DNA of 64,000 nt from Rhodanobacteraceae bacterium ZG21-1 (GTDB lineage: Bacteria > Pseudomonadota > Gammaproteobacteria > Xanthomonadales > Rhodanobacteraceae), in contig JAJEJU010000025.1 of NCBI GenBank assembly GCA_021390615.1, positions 744,001 to 808,000 of the forward strand. The letters run 5' to 3'. Of the stretch, positions 25,843-37,523 are shown one piece after another. The notes beneath the pieces were generated by a model. It worked only from the letters and a program-made list of their open reading frames with translations, was not told the origin of the DNA and did no database searches. The position numbers were made by a program, and so were the translations under genes. Each line of letters opens with the position of its first letter. Position 1 is the stretch's first letter.

Positions 25843-28434
25843 ATGAGCGACATCGAAGATCCCAAGCGCCGCCGCTTCCTGAAAATGACCGCAGGATCGG
25901 CCGGCGGCCTCGCCGCCGCGTCGATGTGGCCGGGCCTGATCGAGAAGGCGCTGGCGCTCGAGCCGAACAATCCCACCGGCTGCGCCAGCCTGGCCGACAT
26001 CGAACACGTGATCGTGTTCATGCAGGAGAACCGCTCGTTCGACCACTACTTCGGCATGCTGCCCGGCGTGCGCGGCTACGGCGATCCGCGCCCGGTGCCG
26101 CTGCCCAGCGGCAACTACGTGTGGTACCAGCCCGAGGGCCTGAACCCGGCCTCACGCGGCTTCAGCGCCGACGTGCCCTACGCGCAGTGGACCAACCCCG
26201 CCGCGTGGTACCAGAGCGACCGCGCGCTGCAGTCGGCCGACTACGTGCTGCCGTTCCGGCTGAACCAGCCGGGCAACGTGCAGTTCCAGTACATGACCGA
26301 CTTGAACCACTCCTGGAAGGCCTCGCAGCAGATCTGGAGCAACTGGGACAGCTGGCTGCCGCTGAAGAGCCGGCAGTCGATGGGCGGCCTCGACCGCGAG
26401 GACCTGCCGTTCTACTACCGCCTCGCCGACGCCTTCACCGTGTGCGACGACTACCACTGCTCGGTGTTCGCGGCGACCGATCCGAACCGCTTCTACCTGT
26501 GGTCGGGCACCTGCCCGCCGCCGATGAACTTCCCGGACAACTACGGCAGCGGCGGCTACGTCGCCAACATCGACTACGACATCAACAGCGACATCACCTC
26601 GGCCATGTACGGGCAGAGCCCGCAGGCGCGCGCCGCCGCCGTGGCCGCCGGCATCGCCGACTGGAAGACCTTCGCCGAAACCCTGACCGATCACGCCATC
26701 ACCTGGAAGATCTATCAGGAGAACGACAACTACGGCGACAACTACCTGCAGTACTTCAAGAACTTCCGCATCGACAACCACGGCGTGCCGATCGATCAGT
26801 CGAGCGACCCGTATTTCCAGACGCTGTACCGGCGCGGCCGCGTGTTCGCCGACACGCCCGGTGCGCTCGGCACGGCCTTGCTGGCGGAGTTCGCCAAGGA
26901 CGTGGCCGCCGGCGCGGAGCCGGACGATCCCGCGCTGGGCACGGTGCGGCCGGGCCTGCCGCGCGTCTCCTGGATCGTCGCGCCGTACCGGTTCTGCGAA
27001 CACCCCAGCGCCTCGCCGGGCGACGGCGAAGGCTTCACCGCGCAGCTGCTCGACACCCTGGTCAACCAGCACCCGGAGGTGTTCCGCAAAACCGCGTTCC
27101 TGCTGATGTACGACGAGAACGACGGCTACTTCGACCACCAGCCGCCGCCGGTGCCGCCGCTGAGCCTGACCTACGGCCAGATGACCTTGCCCGACGCCGG
27201 CGCCGCCGAAAACTTCGACTCGGTGCCGGTGGGGCTGGGCCCGCGCGTGCCGATGCTGATTGTTTCGCCGTGGACTACCGGCGGCAAGGTCTATTCGCAG
27301 CTCAGCGACCACACCTCGGTGCTGCGCTTCCTGGAGCAATGGCTGGCGGCGAAACGGCTGAGCCGGCACGGCGAACCGCGCTGCGAGCTGATCTCGGACT
27401 GGCGCCGCAGCGTGTGCGGCGACCTCACCGAAGCCTTCGACTTCGGCCAGCCCGACCAGCCGCCGCGGATCGATCCTGCCGCGCCCTTCCACAACGGCAC
27501 CGCCGCCGCGACGGTGCCGAATCCGCAGAGCTTCCCGGCGCTGGCGCCGCAGACCCGGCCGGCCTGCGCGCTGCGCCAGGCCTGCAGCGTGGACGGCCGC
27601 GCGACGTCGCGTGGTTTCACCCTGCGCTTCGCCAACGCCGGCACGGTCGGCGCGGCCTTCATCGCCTATGCGCAGCCGATGTCTGGCGCGCAGCAGGCGT
27701 TTCACTACACGGTCGAGGCAGGCAAATATCTCGACGCCACGCCGAGAATCGCTGCAGGGCCGTACGACTGGGCGGTCTACGGTCAGAACGGCTATCTGCG
27801 CGAATTCCGCGGCGCCGCCAGCGTGCCCGGCACGCCCGAGGTGAGCGCCGCGTTCGACCTCATGCGTGGCAGCCTGCGCATCCACCTGGACAACCGCGAC
27901 AATCCGCGCGCCTGCCGCTTCCTGCTCAGCGACAACGCCTACGCCGAGAACGAGCCGCTGCAGATCGTGGTGGCCGCCGGCGACGAGCAGCACATCCCCT
28001 GGCGCACCGCCGCGGGCTGGTACGACGTCAGCGTGCGCATCGCCGACGACCTCGCCTACTACCGGCGCGTGGCCGGCTGCGCCACCGCGCATCGGCGCGA
28101 CGCCAGCACCGATCCGGCGATCGGCAACAGCGAGCGCTTCAAGCCGGCCCTGGCGAGCCACGGCGAACGCAACGACACCCTGCGCTTCGACTACGTCACG
28201 CCGCCCTGGCATCACCGCCCGGGCAACTGGCTGGGCATTTTCCCGGCCGGCGCCGCACCGACCACGGCCAACCTGCTGCGGCGTCTCGCCGCGCCGCGCG
28301 GCATCGGCTCGGTGGCCCTGACCGGCACCAGCGATGCGCCGCTGCCGCCGGGTCGCTACGAGGCCTGGTATTTCTTCGAAGGCAGCGACACGCCGCTGGT
28401 GGCGCAGGCCACGCCCTTCGCGATCGAGCGCTGA
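25843..28434 (+). CDS. Phosphocholine-specific phospholipase C, Tat-exported
   Basis: This 863-residue secreted phospholipase C of the PlcH/PlcN type hydrolyses phosphatidylcholine or sphingomyelin. A twin-arginine signal is evident (KRRRFLK, residues 8-14, then a long A/G-rich stretch). The alkaline-phosphatase-like catalytic domain begins with HVIVFMQENRSFDHYFG (residues 55-71) and includes DDYHCSVFAATDPNR, YDENDGYFDHQPPP and SPWTTGGKVYSQLSDHTSVLRFLE. Two C-terminal DUF756-like beta domains follow from about residue 590. All family landmarks are present. It is a single gene converging on hrpA over 57 bp. Confidence 0.92.
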   Translation: MSDIEDPKRRRFLKMTAGSAGGLAAASMWPGLIEKALALEPNNPTGCASLADIEHVIVFMQENRSFDHYFGMLPGVRGYGDPRPVPLPSGNYVWYQPEGLNPASRGFSADVPYAQWTNPAAWYQSDRALQSADYVLPFRLNQPGNVQFQYMTDLNHSWKASQQIWSNWDSWLPLKSRQSMGGLDREDLPFYYRLADAFTVCDDYHCSVFAATDPNRFYLWSGTCPPPMNFPDNYGSGGYVANIDYDINSDITSAMYGQSPQARAAAVAAGIADWKTFAETLTDHAITWKIYQENDNYGDNYLQYFKNFRIDNHGVPIDQSSDPYFQTLYRRGRVFADTPGALGTALLAEFAKDVAAGAEPDDPALGTVRPGLPRVSWIVAPYRFCEHPSASPGDGEGFTAQLLDTLVNQHPEVFRKTAFLLMYDENDGYFDHQPPPVPPLSLTYGQMTLPDAGAAENFDSVPVGLGPRVPMLIVSPWTTGGKVYSQLSDHTSVLRFLEQWLAAKRLSRHGEPRCELISDWRRSVCGDLTEAFDFGQPDQPPRIDPAAPFHNGTAAATVPNPQSFPALAPQTRPACALRQACSVDGRATSRGFTLRFANAGTVGAAFIAYAQPMSGAQQAFHYTVEAGKYLDATPRIAAGPYDWAVYGQNGYLREFRGAASVPGTPEVSAAFDLMRGSLRIHLDNRDNPRACRFLLSDNAYAENEPLQIVVAAGDEQHIPWRTAAGWYDVSVRIADDLAYYRRVAGCATAHRRDASTDPAIGNSERFKPALASHGERNDTLRFDYVTPPWHHRPGNWLGIFPAGAAPTTANLLRRLAAPRGIGSVALTGTSDAPLPPGRYEAWYFFEGSDTPLVAQATPFAIER

Positions 28435-28446
28435 GGCTTTCGCGCG

Positions 28447-28470
28447 CCCTGCCGGCTCGTGCCGGCGGGG
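28447..28470. terminator. Hairpin between convergent phospholipase C and hrpA genes
   Basis: CCCTGCCGGC (28447-28456), loop TCGT, GCCGGCGGGG (28461-28470) form a 10-bp stem with one G-T pair. It fills the 57-bp gap between two converging genes and could stop transcription from both sides. No T-run follows on either strand. Confidence 0.6.
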
Positions 28471-28491
28471 CAGCGCGATCAGTCGACGGGT

Positions 28492-31400
28492 TCAATCCAG
28501 CGCTTCGAGCGCCCGCGCCAACCGCTTGGCCGAGACCGGCTCGGCGGTCTTCAGTTCCTGCGCGAACAGCGAGACGCGCCACTCCTCGATCAGCCAGCGC
28601 AGCTCGGCCAGCGCGGCAGCGTCGGTGCCGCCGGCGCGGCGGCGCAGGTATTCGCGCCAATACGGCAGCACCTGCAGCATGCGCTGCTGATCCTTGGCCG
28701 GGTCTTGCCGCAATCGTTCGGCGCGCAGACGCATCGCCCTGAGATAGCGCGGCAGTTGGGCCAGCCGCGCCGACGGCAGCTCGCGCAGAAAGCCGGGTTC
28801 GAGCAAGCCCGCCAACTGCTCACGCAGATCGTCGTAGCTGGCGCGGGCAAAGCCGATCAGCGGCGGCTCCAGCCAGGGACGCAGCTCGGCCTGCGCCTCG
28901 ATGATCGGCTCGGCCAGCTTCAGGCGCTCCACCGCCGCGGCGAACAGTTCGCGCGCGCTGCGCGCACGCAAGGCCTCGAAGGCGCCGGCGCTGCGCGCAT
29001 CCAGCGACAGGCGCTGCAGCAGGTCGGCGAAGCCGCCTTCCTGCAGATCGTCGCGCAAGCCCTCCACACCACCGAGTGAGGCATATTTCAAGGCCAGCGA
29101 ATTGGCGATCGGCAGGCGCCGGCGCGCCTGCTTGGCCTCGCTGGCCAGTGCGTTGCGCAGCAGCCGCAGCACGCCCTGCGTGTGTGCCTCGCGCGCCTCG
29201 TCGCTGCGCTCGAACACGCGCAGCGCCACCGCGTCGCCGAGATCGACCAGGGCGGGATAAGCCAGCAGGCCGCCGTCCGAGCGCACCTGCGCGGGGATGT
29301 CTTCGAAGTCCCAGTGGGTCACGTCTTCGCGGGTCAGCTCCAGGTCGGCCTTGCGCGAGAAGGCCTCGCGCGCCTGGCCTTCCCATTGCGCGCGCAGGGC
29401 GACCAGGTCGCGTGCCGTGGCCAGGGTGCGGCCTGCTTCGTCGTGCAGGCGATAGCGCATGCGGAAGTGCGGCGGCAGCTCGACCGCAGCGAAGGCCTCC
29501 GCGTCGATCTCGACGCCGGTGGCGCGGCGCAGGAAGGCCGCCAGCGCGCGCGCCAACGGCTCGTCGCGCGGCGCCTCGGCCTCGACGAAGGCGCGGGCGA
29601 AGTCAGGCGCCGGCACGAAGTTGCGCCGCAGCGGCTTGGGCAGGCCACGAATCAGCTCGGCCACCTTCTCCGCCAGCAGGCCCGGCACCAGCCACTCGCA
29701 GCGCGCCGTCGGCACGGCGTTGAGCATCGCCAGCGGCAGGTGCAGGGTGACGCCGTCGGCGTCGTCGCCGGGAAGGAAACGGTATTCCAGGCGATAGCGG
29801 TGCGGTCGCTCCTGCGCATCCTGCGCTCGCGACACTTGACCCTCCTTGGTCGGCGATCGCTCCGGTGCATCCTGCGCTCGCGACACTTGACCCTCCCTGG
29901 TCGGCGGTCGCTTCTCGGGAGTTCCTGGCGTCGCGAGTTCCAGCCAGGCGGGGAAGGCCTTGGGATCGAGGCCGGCGCCGCTCGCCATCACGTCGTCGAG
30001 CGACCAGCGCAGCGCCGCCTGCTCGGCCGGGCGGGCGCGGCTGTACCACGCGTCCAGCGCGCGGCTGCTGGCGATCTCCTGCGGCAACTTGCCCTCGAAG
30101 AAGGCGACCAGTTCGTCCTCGTGGCGGATCAGGCCTTCGCGGCGCTGCTTGGCCTCGATGCCGCGGGCGTCTTCCAGCACACGCTGGTTGGCGCGCACGA
30201 AGTCGGCGCGCGCGTCGATGTCGCCGCGCGCCAGCGCCTCGCGCAAGAAGATCTCGTGCGCCAAAGCAGGGTCCTGCTGCTGGAAAGTCACCGGCCGCCG
30301 CTCGACCAGGATCAGCCCGAACAGGCTGACCTGCTCGTAGGCCACCACGCAGCCGCGCTTGCGCGACCAGTGCGCCTCGCGGCAGGCGCCGCGCAGCAGA
30401 TGGGCAACCTGCTGCTCGATCCACAGTGGCTCGATGCGCGCGCACATCATGCCCCACACTTTGCCGCCGACATCGAGGATCTGCGCAGCGAAGATCCAGT
30501 TCGGCGGCACTTTCGACAAGGCCGAACCGGGGAATACCTGGAAGCGGCGCTCGCGCGTGCTGCGATACACGCCCTTCTCGTCCTTGTGCCCGACCTGGGT
30601 GGGCAGGCCGGCGAGCAGGCTGCGGTGGACCGCTTCGTACAAGCGCTCCTGCACCGTTTCCGGCGCTGCTGCCGTGGCGGCGGCCTGCTTTTCGCTGGCC
30701 TCTTGCCGCGGCGCGGACGAGCGCGTGCCGCCCTTCGCGGATGCCTGCGCCGACGCATCCTGCACGCGCTCCTTGGACGTGCCGGCGCGGGATGCGGGCA
30801 GCACGCGGCCATCTCGCCGGGACGCGTTCGCACCCTGCTCGCTCTGCTCCGCGGGCGCCGAGCGCGACGCACCGGCGCGGCGATGGCGCGCCGGTGCGGA
30901 CGCCGACGGCGAGGCGCCACTGACGCCTGCCGACGGCACGGCCTGCGTCGGCGACTCCAGCTTCCAGCCCAGCTCCTGCGCCGCCAGCAGCAGCTGCCGG
31001 TGCAGCTCGCGCCACTCGCGCATGCGCATGAAGCTGAGGAAGTGGCGCGAGCACCAGTCGCGCAATTTCGACTGGGTCAGCTCCTCGTGCGAAGCGTCGT
31101 AGGCACGCCACAGATTGAGCACGCCGGCGAAATCGGACTTGGGATCGGCGAAGGCCGCGTGTGCGGCGTCGGCCTGCTGGCGCGCATCGGCCGGGCGCTC
31201 GCGCGGGTCCTGCACGCTGAGGAAGGCCACGATCACCAGCAGCTCGCGCAGGCAATGCAGGCGATCCGCCTCGACCAGCATGCGCGCCAGCTGCACGTCG
31301 ATCGGCAGCTTGGCCAGGGTGCGGCCGAGCGCGGTGAGCCGGCGCTGCTCGTCGATCGCCGAAATCTCGGCGAGCCGGCGATAGCCGTCGGCGACCACGC

Positions 31401-32817
31401 GCGGATCGGGCGCTTCCAGGAACGGGAACTCGTCGACCTCGCCCAGCTGCAGCGAGAGCATGCGCAGGATCACATTGGCCAGCGAGGAGCGCAGCAGTTC
31501 CGGATCGGTGTAGGCGGCGCGGCTGGCGTAGTCTGCTTCGTCGTACAGGCGGTAGCAGATGCCCGCACCGACGCGTCCGCAGCGGCCTTTACGCTGGTCG
31601 GCCGCGGCCTGCGAGATCGGCTCCACGTGCAGGCGTTCGAGCTGGCTGCGCTGGCTGTAGCGCTTCACCCGCGCCGTGCCGGGATCGATCACGTAGCGAA
31701 TGCGCGGCACCGTCAGCGAGGTCTCGGCCACATTGGTGGCCAGCACCACGCGGCGCTTCGGACCGGGCTTGAACACGCGATCCTGGTCGCCGGCGGACAA
31801 TCTCGCGTACAGCGGCAGGATCTCGGTCTCGCGATACTGCCGGCGCGACAGCAGCAGATGCGCGTCGCGGATCTCGCGCTCGCCCGGCAGGAATACCAGC
31901 ACGTCGCCGCGCGGATCGTCGTGGCTGATCTCGTCGAGCACGGCCGCGATGTGTTCCGCGCCGCCCTGCGCCATGTCGCGCCCGCCGCGACGCGCGCCCA
32001 ACTGGTCGAGCGCGCGCCAGCGCAGCTCCACCGGATAGGTGCGCCCCTCCACCGAGACCACCGGCGCGCCGCCGAAGTGCTCGGCGAAGCGCGCGGTGTC
32101 GATGGTCGCCGAGGTGACGATGATCTTCAGGTCCGGCCGCCGCTGCGTCAGCTGCTTCAGGTAGCCAAGCAGGAAGTCGATGTTGAGGCTGCGCTCGTGC
32201 GCCTCGTCGATGATCAGCGTGTCGTAGGCGCTCAGCCAGGGATCGCCCTGGGTCTCGGCGAGCAGGATGCCGTCGGTCATGAACTTGATCAGGCTACGCT
32301 CGGACACCTGGTCGTTGAAGCGCACCTGGAAGCCGACCTGGTCGCCCAGCGCGGTGCCCAGCTCTTCCGCCACGCGGCGCGCCACCGAGCGCGCGGCCAG
32401 CCGGCGCGGCTGGGTGCAGCCGATCATGCCGGCCTCGCCGCGGCCGGCGGCCAGGCACAGCTTGGGTAGCTGGGTGGTCTTGCCCGAGCCGGTCTCGCCG
32501 GCGATCACCACCACCTGGTGCTTGCGGATCAGCTCGACGATCTCGTCGGCGCGCGCGGTGATCGGCAAAGACTCATCGAGGCGGATCGCCGGCTTGGCCG
32601 CCGCGCGCGCCTGGCGCCTGGCCGCGGAGGCCGCGATCTCGGTGGCCAGCGCCTGCAGCTTGCCGGCATCGGGCACGCTGTCGCCGGCGCGGCGCGACAA
32701 GCCGCGCCAGCGGCCCAGCAGGCGGCCGTAGTCGCGGCTGCACACGTTGGTCAGGGCCTGGCGCAGTTCGACCAGGCGCGGATCGGTATCGGTACGAAGG
32801 GGGACATCACGAGACAT
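28492..32817 (-). CDS. hrpA: ATP-dependent RNA helicase HrpA with two insertions
   Basis: This DEAH-box RNA helicase acts on ribosomes and mRNA. Walker A is GETGSGKT (residues 107-114) and the DEAH box is at 204-207; helicase C, HA2, OB and a long C-terminal DUF3418 follow. At 1441 residues it is about 140 longer than the E. coli protein. Two insertions explain most of this: a disordered Ala/Ser/Arg/Glu-rich stretch at about 625-720 (DNA 30660-30945), and a tandem 17-residue repeat at about 966-1000 (TREGQVSRAQDAPER, TKEGQVSRAQDAQER) from a 51-bp DNA repeat. ATG at 32817 (MSRDVPLRT) is a good start. Confidence 0.94.
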   Translation of the reverse strand: MSRDVPLRTDTDPRLVELRQALTNVCSRDYGRLLGRWRGLSRRAGDSVPDAGKLQALATEIAASAARRQARAAAKPAIRLDESLPITARADEIVELIRKHQVVVIAGETGSGKTTQLPKLCLAAGRGEAGMIGCTQPRRLAARSVARRVAEELGTALGDQVGFQVRFNDQVSERSLIKFMTDGILLAETQGDPWLSAYDTLIIDEAHERSLNIDFLLGYLKQLTQRRPDLKIIVTSATIDTARFAEHFGGAPVVSVEGRTYPVELRWRALDQLGARRGGRDMAQGGAEHIAAVLDEISHDDPRGDVLVFLPGEREIRDAHLLLSRRQYRETEILPLYARLSAGDQDRVFKPGPKRRVVLATNVAETSLTVPRIRYVIDPGTARVKRYSQRSQLERLHVEPISQAAADQRKGRCGRVGAGICYRLYDEADYASRAAYTDPELLRSSLANVILRMLSLQLGEVDEFPFLEAPDPRVVADGYRRLAEISAIDEQRRLTALGRTLAKLPIDVQLARMLVEADRLHCLRELLVIVAFLSVQDPRERPADARQQADAAHAAFADPKSDFAGVLNLWRAYDASHEELTQSKLRDWCSRHFLSFMRMREWRELHRQLLLAAQELGWKLESPTQAVPSAGVSGASPSASAPARHRRAGASRSAPAEQSEQGANASRRDGRVLPASRAGTSKERVQDASAQASAKGGTRSSAPRQEASEKQAAATAAAPETVQERLYEAVHRSLLAGLPTQVGHKDEKGVYRSTRERRFQVFPGSALSKVPPNWIFAAQILDVGGKVWGMMCARIEPLWIEQQVAHLLRGACREAHWSRKRGCVVAYEQVSLFGLILVERRPVTFQQQDPALAHEIFLREALARGDIDARADFVRANQRVLEDARGIEAKQRREGLIRHEDELVAFFEGKLPQEIASSRALDAWYSRARPAEQAALRWSLDDVMASGAGLDPKAFPAWLELATPGTPEKRPPTREGQVSRAQDAPERSPTKEGQVSRAQDAQERPHRYRLEYRFLPGDDADGVTLHLPLAMLNAVPTARCEWLVPGLLAEKVAELIRGLPKPLRRNFVPAPDFARAFVEAEAPRDEPLARALAAFLRRATGVEIDAEAFAAVELPPHFRMRYRLHDEAGRTLATARDLVALRAQWEGQAREAFSRKADLELTREDVTHWDFEDIPAQVRSDGGLLAYPALVDLGDAVALRVFERSDEAREAHTQGVLRLLRNALASEAKQARRRLPIANSLALKYASLGGVEGLRDDLQEGGFADLLQRLSLDARSAGAFEALRARSARELFAAAVERLKLAEPIIEAQAELRPWLEPPLIGFARASYDDLREQLAGLLEPGFLRELPSARLAQLPRYLRAMRLRAERLRQDPAKDQQRMLQVLPYWREYLRRRAGGTDAAALAELRWLIEEWRVSLFAQELKTAEPVSAKRLARALEALD
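29817..29920 (-). repeat. 51-bp tandem repeat inside hrpA
   Basis: Two copies with a 51-bp period: CATCCTGCGCTCGCGACACT begins at 29817 and again at 29868. The period is a multiple of three, so hrpA stays in frame and gains 17 residues per copy (core EGQVSRAQDA). Confidence 0.9.
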
Positions 32818-33470
32818 GGGGCGCGATGATAACGGCCCAGGCCGTCGATCTGGCGCATAAGACGCCTCGTGCCCGACCGCGCATGCGCATCCTCGCGCAT
32901 GGGACGAGCGCAGGCGACTCGCGATGCAGCTCGCGCGAGGGCATGGCGGATAGACCCGACGGCTGGGTTAAAAGCGCGTCGTATCCAGATCAGGCTCGGC
33001 GATTTCGTCCACGCCGACCGGGCACGATCGCGCGCATGAATGCGGTGCACCGAGTTCCAGGCGATCGATTTGACGGCTGCCGTCTTCGGCCACGCATCGT
33101 GACGATTTCAGCTGCATGCACCGACCCCGCCTCGAGCAAGGCATCGTCGTGCCGCTCGATCCGGCCATGCCAGCAGCGTGGCATCCAACGCGCGTGCCGG
33201 ATCATGCGATAGATCCGACCGCGCGACGCCAAGCTCGAACATAAAGCATGGCTCGCGCCGGCAGATTCGTTGCGCCGGCATCGACCTGGCCTACCGCGCT
33301 GTCGCGAAAGCGGCACGAGCGAGCCATCGCAGCGGTAGCCGCGCGCGTCGGCGCAGGCCTGTCGACATCCTCGATAGCTGCCGGCTATCGGCGGCATTGC
33401 CAGAATTCATTTCACGCTAGACTGCCCGCGCACTAACTTAGCCCTCATCCCCTCGAGAAGGAGCCTGTCC
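32818..33470. other. Gap upstream of dps with a possible dps promoter
   Basis: No supported gene in 650 bp. On the minus strand between about 32960 and 33200, coding-like fragments occur in two frames (one ends EIAEPDLDTTRF). They may be the remains of a small gene, but no family is recognised. A possible dps promoter is TTGCCA with TAGACT 15 bp later (about 33395-33425). GAAGGAG precedes the dps ATG. Confidence 0.4.
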
Positions 33471-33938
33471 ATGGCCGCCCACATCGGTATCGCCAAGAAA
33501 GACCGCGAAGCCATTGCCAAGCAGTTGTCCAAGCTGCTCGCCGATACCTATTCGCTGTACCTGAAGACGCACAGCTTCCACTGGAACATCACCGGCGCGA
33601 ACTTCAACAGCCTGCACACCATGTTCGAGACGCAGTACAACGAGCTGTGGCTGGCCGCCGACGAAGTGGCCGAGCGCATCCGCACGCTGGACGTGTTCGC
33701 GCCGGGCTCCTACAGCCAGTTCGGCAAGCTCACCTCGATCAAGGAAGAGACCGGCGTGCCGGAGTGGAAGGAAATGGTCAGCCAGCTGGTCGAAGGCCAC
33801 GAGATCGCCGCGCACACCGCGCGCCAGGCGATCAAGACCGCCGACGGCGCCGGCGACGAAGGCACTGCCGACCTGGTCACCGGTCGCCTGAAGGAACACG
33901 AGAAAACCGCGTGGATGCTGCGTTCGCTGCTGAAGTGA
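33471..33938 (+). CDS. dps: Dps-family ferritin-like DNA-protection protein
   Basis: This 155-residue Dps/starvation protein should form a dodecamer that oxidises and stores iron and shields DNA. The intersubunit ferroxidase ligands are visible: HSFHWNITG (His34/His37), LHTMFE (His49) and DEVAERIR (Asp64, Glu68). Its length is normal and it has no N-terminal lysine tail. GAAGGAG lies 8 nt upstream of ATG 33471. It is monocistronic and converges on the TonB receptor gene. Upstream regulation by OxyR or Fur is likely for the family, but no site is evident. Confidence 0.93.
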   Translation: MAAHIGIAKKDREAIAKQLSKLLADTYSLYLKTHSFHWNITGANFNSLHTMFETQYNELWLAADEVAERIRTLDVFAPGSYSQFGKLTSIKEETGVPEWKEMVSQLVEGHEIAAHTARQAIKTADGAGDEGTADLVTGRLKEHEKTAWMLRSLLK

Positions 33939-33956
33939 GCACCCTCGCCGCCGCGT

Positions 33957-33973
33957 CGGGGCCTGTCGCCCCG
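33957..33973. terminator. Hairpin between convergent dps and TonB receptor genes
   Basis: CGGGGC (33957-33962), loop CTGTC, GCCCCG (33968-33973) lie in the 49-bp gap between two converging stops. CGCGTCG and CGACGCG on either side could extend the fold. There is no T-run. Confidence 0.45.
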
Positions 33974-33987
33974 GCGCGCGCGACGCG

Positions 33988-37074
<3,087 letters not shown>

Positions 37075-37523
37075 TTGTGTGGCCCCTCTGGCGTTACAGC
37101 TCGGCGCGAGCCGTCTCCCTACAAACGCGTCGGCGACAGGGGACCCCACTGCCGCCGCCGATCCATGCGGCCAAACCAGGCACACGGTCACGAACCGTGT
37201 GTCGAGCATGTTCCTGGCAAGGCAGCGTCGATCGGCAGTGCGGTGAGGATCCCCGGCGGCCGCAGTTCCTGTTTGCAGCCGCGGTGCATTGCTGCACAAG
37301 GTTTCGCTACCGGTCAATCCAGCAAGAATTTGCGCACGAGGCCGCCGCGCCGCCGTGGCTCCGCGCGGCCGCACGCGCAGGCTCCGAGGTCAGCCGCGCA
37401 CTCCACGCGAGCGCCCCGAAGCCCGCCCACGCCTAACCTGCCACGCCCCGACCTGGCCGGGGCATGCATGAATGCGGACGGCATTTGCCGCCGGCGTCAC
37501 GCGACGCCGGCGGCGCGAGGGCG
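37075..37523. other. Upstream region of the TonB receptor gene
   Basis: No gene is seen in 449 bp. It must contain the receptor promoter unless it is read through from the M16 gene. The end near 37487-37514 holds a very strong hairpin (listed separately). Confidence 0.4.
37487..37514 (-). terminator. 12-bp GC-rich hairpin after the M16 peptidase gene
   Basis: GCCGCCGGCGTC (37487-37498), loop ACGC, GACGCCGGCGGC (37503-37514), perfect over 12 bp. It starts 9 bp after the M16 stop codon. It lacks a T-run but is placed as a terminator or 3'-end protector. Confidence 0.6.

Noticed and set aside
29182-32469. A 1095-codon open frame on + opposite hrpA
   Set aside because: Same kind of shadow; hrpA on the minus strand has intact helicase motifs throughout.
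32968-33397. Small minus-strand frames upstream of dps
   Set aside because: Fragments look faintly coding in two frames but match nothing known and lack start signals; mentioned only in the gap entry.
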